Part shown: in pieces, positions 15,811 through 19,031 of the stretch
Numbering within the stretch: position 1 is the stretch's first letter
How the letters are laid out: every line of letters begins with the position of its first letter
DNA from: JANMEX01 sp043744175
GTDB taxonomy: Bacteria > Pseudomonadota > Alphaproteobacteria > Rhizobiales > Rhizobiaceae
Direction: 5' to 3'
Length of the DNA: 19,031 nucleotides
NCBI GenBank assembly: GCA_043744175.1
Contig: JAYTVD010000118.1
Coordinates: 1 to 19,031, forward strand
Position numbers and translations under genes: made by a program
Notes under the pieces: model-generated
What the model was told of the DNA's origin: nothing
Database searches by the model: none
Seen by the model: the letters and a program-made list of their open reading frames with translations, nothing else

Positions 15811-15840
15811 GCTATACCGCCCCTGCCCGCATCACACAAG
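15811..15840 (-). promoter_or_regulatory. Candidate promoter of clpX
   Basis: Minus-strand CTTG (15837-15840) is followed by GGTATAG (15812-15818) after 18 nt. As a sigma-70 reading, TTGTGT, 17 nt and TATAGC also fit. Either sigma type is possible and the match is moderate. Confidence 0.35.
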
Positions 15841-15991
15841 ATTTAGGGCGATAATCCAATATTTAGGTTACTAACCAATTCCGAGGGCGCCTAAAATGGG
15901 ATCCCTCGCATAAATAACGCGTTGAAACTCAAAAACTACTTAACAGACAGGCTTTTATTCAGAAAAACAATGAAAAGCGCCTATTTGAGGC

Positions 15992-16023
15992 CTTTGGAAG
16001 GCAGATTGGTTTGCCATCCAAAG
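15992..16023 (-). terminator. Putative terminator hairpin of clpP
   Basis: CTTTGGAAGGCA (15992-16003) and TGCCATCCAAAG (16012-16023) form a 12-bp stem with one mismatch and an 8-nt loop, 22 nt past the clpP stop codon. A second smaller stem and a T-rich stretch follow on the minus strand (about 15963-15977), so termination is likely to be spread over both. Confidence 0.6.
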
Positions 16024-16045
16024 GTAGAATCGTTGAAAATCTTGC

Positions 16046-16666
16046 TTAGGCCGCAGGCACATCGCGTGATTCAACGACCTTGTCGATCAAGCCAAAGTCC
16101 TTGGCGGTTTGCGCGGTCATGAAATTATCGCGGTCGAGAGCTGATTCGATTTCCTCGTAGCTGCGACCAGTATGGTGCACATAAATCTCATTGAGGCGGC
16201 GCTTCATGTTTTCAATTTCGCGTGCTTGGATCAAAATATCAGTGGCCTGACCCTGCGCACCGCCGGATGGCTGGTGAACCATCACGCGGGCGTTTGGCAG
16301 CGCAAAGCGCATGTCTTTGTGACCAGCTGCCAGCAAGAGCGAGCCCATTGAAGCGGCCTGACCGAAGCACAGTGTGGAAACCGCAGGACGGATGAACTGC
16401 ATGGTATCGTAAATCGCCATGCCGGATGTTACGACGCCGCCCGGTGAATTGATGTAAAGATTGATTTCTTTCTTCGGATTTTCCGCTTCGAGAAATAGCA
16501 ACTGTGCGCACACGAGTGTCGCCATGCCATCCTCAATCGGGCCGGTAATGAAAATGATGCGCTCCTTTAGAAGGCGCGAGAAAATATCATAGGCGCGCTC
16601 GCCGCGTGCTGTTTGCTCAACGACCATCGGCACGAGGTTCATTGCGGTTTCGATAGGATGTCTCAT
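16046..16666 (-). CDS. clpP: ATP-dependent Clp protease proteolytic subunit ClpP
   Basis: The 206-residue protein is a complete ClpP with catalytic Ser106 (in FGQAASMGS), His131 (in VMVHQPSGG) and Asp180, plus the conserved NSPGG oxyanion region (73-77). It forms the tetradecameric barrel that works with ClpX, encoded next, and with ClpA. I chose ATG 16666, where GGAG is about 8 nt upstream and the protein begins with the usual short propeptide-like segment; the in-frame ATG at 16720 would add 18 residues of basic sequence. It is the most upstream gene of the clpP-clpX-lon block. Confidence 0.96.
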   Translation of the reverse strand: MRHPIETAMNLVPMVVEQTARGERAYDIFSRLLKERIIFITGPIEDGMATLVCAQLLFLEAENPKKEINLYINSPGGVVTSGMAIYDTMQFIRPAVSTLCFGQAASMGSLLLAAGHKDMRFALPNARVMVHQPSGGAQGQATDILIQAREIENMKRRLNEIYVHHTGRSYEEIESALDRDNFMTAQTAKDFGLIDKVVESRDVPAA

Positions 16667-16740
16667 GTCAGGTCTCCGGCCATTTCGGCGATAGGCGGCA
16701 AGGATTGCCTTGGGAATCAAAAACTCAAATTCAAACTACT

Positions 16741-16770
16741 AAATAGGGCCGACCCCTAGTCCTGTGCAAG
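16741..16770 (-). promoter_or_regulatory. Candidate heat-shock (sigma-32-like) promoter of clpP
   Basis: Minus-strand CTTG (16767-16770) and CCTATTT (16741-16747) match the alphaproteobacterial heat-shock elements CTTG and CYTATNT. The spacer of 19 nt is a base or two longer than usual. It lies 75 nt before the clpP start. Confidence 0.45.
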
Positions 16771-17085
16771 GATGCAGATGCCGGGGAAACTGCCAGAGTC
16801 GATTTAAGACCAAGTAAACGTCCGACATCTAAGCCTTGCATTCCAAACGTTGTTCGGGCAGCGGTCGGCCAATATGTACCGTAGTGAAACAGCGATGTGC
16901 ACATTTACTAATTTGCGAAATTATGTTGTGGAAAACCCTTGATTTGACAGCATTTTATACGTCCGCCCCGGCAGGCTTCATTTCTCTAGTTGTCACAATC
17001 ATGCCAGAAACTTACTTCAGAAGTGTAGTCGTGCGGTGCGTAGTCTGCTCGGTGTCAAAGCAGTCAGGTTAAAACCAAAGCCATA
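16771..17085. other. Divergent gap between clpP and the repeat-protein gene
   Basis: I see no supported gene, RNA or terminator here. A 78-codon plus-strand reading frame (16836-17072) is rich in Cys and rare codons and lacks a ribosome site, so I do not call it. A TTGACA occurs at about 16945 but has no -10 at the right distance. Confidence 0.5.
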
Positions 17086-19031
17086 ATGAAATTTGTAGGG
17101 CAAAATAATTGTACTAGCATAAAATTTGCGTGGACCAACGGTTTGGTCCCGCGCGGCTTTTTGGTGCGTCTATTATTGTCTATTTTTTTCCTGATAGTCG
17201 GTTTGGGTAATGCCTCATATGCTGCCGATCCGGCTGATAACTTTCCCGGCACAACTATCTCCGGCTCGGGTGCGACTTCGGGCGATTCAAACGGAGCCAC
17301 TGGTGAGACTGGCGAACCAGCCCCTTACACACCGCTCAATAGTCTTTGGTACACCTACACGCCTGCCGCGGCCGGCACGCTCGTAATACAAACTTGTGGT
17401 GCGGCTGTTACCTCCTATGACACCACGCTGACAGCCTACACTGGCAATACGCTGGCGACGTTAGTGAACATTCAGCAGAATGACGATACTGCAGGCTGCG
17501 CCACCGCGGTGAATGCTGGCTATGGCAGCCGCCTCACGCTGCAAGTGACGGCAGGAACTGCCTATCGTATTCAGTTGGACGGTTATTCCAACGCAGTAGG
17601 TACTAGCTCGCTGCAATACGCGTTTACGCCTGCTGCCATCAACACCGCCGTGACAGGAGCCAACGCGACAGAGGGCGGTACCAACGGCGCGTTTACCGTC
17701 GTATTGGCTACCGTTCCATCAGCTACCACGACGGTAACGATTAATCCTGATCCGAGTGGGCAGTGTACGTTTGCACCAACGTCGCTTACCTTTACAACCG
17801 CAAACTACAATGTCGCGCAAACTGTAACGGTGACGGCTGTAAATGATTTGATTGCGGAGGCGGCGACCACTTGCACGACGGGTGCCATCACGGCGGCTGG
17901 CAGTAATTATTCCACTGTAACGGGCACGGCTCCGACAATTAATGTTCTTGATAATGACCAAGGCGTGTTGATTACGAACACTACACCGACTGCGACCGAA
18001 GGCGGGGCGACCGGTGCATTTACTGCAAAACTTTCCACGTTGCCCACAGCCAACGTGACAGTCACAATTGCGGCGGATGCTTCCGGGCAATGTACTTTTG
18101 CGCCGACCACCCTGACATTCACGACAGCCAACTGGAACGTTGCCCAGACGGTTACTACGACGGCGGTGAATGATGTCATCGTTGAAGGCACACACTCGTG
18201 TACGACGGGGGCAATTGTCGGCAACGGTGGCGGTTATGTGAATGTGGCAGGGACTGCACCAACCTTCACAATTACTGACAATGATGTCGGCACGATTACC
18301 ATCGTCAATACCGTTCCGACCGCTACCGAGGGCGGCGCGACGGGCGCGTTTACCGCGAAACTCGGACTGCAACCATCTGGCACTGTGACTGTTACTGTTG
18401 GCGCGGATGCTAGCGGACAATGTACGTTTGCACCGACTACACTCACTTTTACCACGGCAAATTGGAATACCGCGCAGACGGTTACTACGACCGCGGTAAA
18501 CGATGTTATTGTCGAAGGTACACACTCCTGTACGACTGGGGCGATTTCGGCTTCAGGCGGAAGTTACACGGGCGTGACGGGAACGGCACCAACATTCACA
18601 ATTACCGATAATGATGTTGGCAATATTACTATCGTCAACACGGTTCCGACGGCTACCGAGGGCGGCGCAACGGGTACGTTGACGGTCGTTTTGGGTCTTC
18701 AGCCATCCGGCACCGTGACTGTTACAATTGCCGCTGATGCTTCAGGCCAATGCACCTTCGCGCCAACGACTTTGACGTTCACGACTGCGAATTGGAATAC
18801 CACTCAAAGCGTAACCACAACGGCGGTCAATGATTTGGTTGTTGAGGGGACGCACTCGTGCACCACCGGCGCAATTTCTGCATCGGGCGGCGGCTATACC
18901 GGCGTGACCGGCACAGCGCCAACATTCACGATTACTGACAATGATGTTGGAACGATAACCATCGTCAATACCGTTCCAACCGCTACAGAAGGCGGTGCGA
19001 CGGGCGCGTTTACAGCGGTATTGGGTCTTCA
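17086..19031 (+). CDS. Large secreted tandem-repeat protein, Calx-beta-like (5' part; runs past window end)
   Basis: The frame stays open for 648 codons to the window edge, so the protein is incomplete at its C-terminus. It begins with a long N-region and a hydrophobic segment (about 24-44), with signal peptidase cleavage likely after ASYA46. Residues about 47-183 form a PPC-like beta domain (SLWYTYTPAAAGTLVIQTC, YDTTLTAYTG, NDD, C104 and C138). From about residue 185 on it consists of roughly 110-residue Thr-rich repeats beginning near TEGG, with GQCTFAPT, TANWN, HSCTTGAI and ITDNDVG motifs. Acidic DND loops and overall layout resemble Calx-beta domains of calcium-binding adhesins. ATG 17086 is the first in-frame start after a stop at 17041, with only a weak ribosome site; a later GTG/TTG start is possible. 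A surface or secreted adhesive role is inferred. Confidence 0.82.
   Translation, partial: MKFVGQNNCTSIKFAWTNGLVPRGFLVRLLLSIFFLIVGLGNASYAADPADNFPGTTISGSGATSGDSNGATGETGEPAPYTPLNSLWYTYTPAAAGTLVIQTCGAAVTSYDTTLTAYTGNTLATLVNIQQNDDTAGCATAVNAGYGSRLTLQVTAGTAYRIQLDGYSNAVGTSSLQYAFTPAAINTAVTGANATEGGTNGAFTVVLATVPSATTTVTINPDPSGQCTFAPTSLTFTTANYNVAQTVTVTAVNDLIAEAATTCTTGAITAAGSNYSTVTGTAPTINVLDNDQGVLITNTTPTATEGGATGAFTAKLSTLPTANVTVTIAADASGQCTFAPTTLTFTTANWNVAQTVTTTAVNDVIVEGTHSCTTGAIVGNGGGYVNVAGTAPTFTITDNDVGTITIVNTVPTATEGGATGAFTAKLGLQPSGTVTVTVGADASGQCTFAPTTLTFTTANWNTAQTVTTTAVNDVIVEGTHSCTTGAISASGGSYTGVTGTAPTFTITDNDVGNITIVNTVPTATEGGATGTLTVVLGLQPSGTVTVTIAADASGQCTFAPTTLTFTTANWNTTQSVTTTAVNDLVVEGTHSCTTGAISASGGGYTGVTGTAPTFTITDNDVGTITIVNTVPTATEGGATGAFTAVLGL
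17668..19031 (+). repeat. In-frame 330-bp coding tandem repeats
   Basis: Using the Thr-Glu-Gly-Gly codons as anchor, units begin at 17668, 17995, 18325, 18655 and 18985. The first step is 327 bp and the next three are exactly 330 bp (110 codons). The fifth unit is cut by the window end. Units 3 and 4 differ at about 12 of 110 residues, while unit 1 is clearly more divergent. Confidence 0.93.

Noticed and set aside
16836..17072. Small plus-strand gene between clpP and the repeat protein
   Set aside because: No ribosome site, unusual Cys-rich composition and no recognisable features.
17719..18525. Long minus-strand reading frame of 268 codons opposite the repeats
   Set aside because: It is the antisense shadow of the periodic plus-strand gene: its residues repeat with the same 330-bp period, it is Arg/Cys-rich, and the plus strand has the signal peptide and silent-site drift of a real gene.
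17668..19031. CRISPR-like or satellite DNA because of regular repetition
   Set aside because: The units are 330 bp, in frame, without unique spacers, and conserved at protein level.

Overview
The window looks like an alphaproteobacterial chromosome, most likely of the order Hyphomicrobiales (rhizobia and relatives). The evidence is the clpP-clpX-lon block close to tRNA-Val and tRNA-Asp genes, and a transport and catabolism gene set of the rhizobial thuEFGK/thuAB type. Species cannot be read from the sequence.

Layout. 1-410: two divergent tRNA genes, Asp(GTC) on the minus strand and Val(TAC) on the plus strand, each with a recognisable promoter. 565-3283: three enzyme genes, a two-gene minus-strand operon (SDR dehydrogenase, then FAH-family hydrolase, closed by a terminator) and a divergent lactonase-type amidohydrolase. 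Together they fit the non-phosphorylative oxidation of a 6-deoxy sugar acid such as L-fuconate. A bidirectional terminator separates them from the next block. 3298-11063: an ABC sugar importer (binding protein, two permeases, ATPase; minus strand), a LacI-family regulator (plus strand), and a minus-strand pair thuA-thuB. Near-identical 16-bp LacI-type operators lie just downstream of the predicted -10 boxes of both the importer operon and thuAB, so one regulator probably controls uptake and the first oxidation steps of a disaccharide-like substrate. 11123-11683: a small putative lipoprotein resembling the DUF922 predicted Zn-protease family. 11794-16666: the ATP-dependent protease genes lon, clpX and clpP, each on the minus strand with its own terminator or leader, and with weak heat-shock-like promoter candidates. 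17086-end: the 5' part of a very large secreted repeat protein on the plus strand, with a signal peptide, a PPC-like beta domain, then 110-residue Calx-beta-like repeats with two regularly spaced cysteines each. It runs off the window.

How it works together. The importer would bring in a sugar under LacI control; ThuB and ThuA would oxidise and process it through a 3-keto derivative. The lactonase, dehydrogenase and hydrolase would take a sugar lactone to a sugar acid and later to a diketo acid that is cleaved to two three-carbon products. The dehydratase and sugar dehydrogenase such a route needs are not in this window. The region I find most unusual is the repeat protein at the right end; the best-supported regulatory observation is the matched pair of LacI operators.
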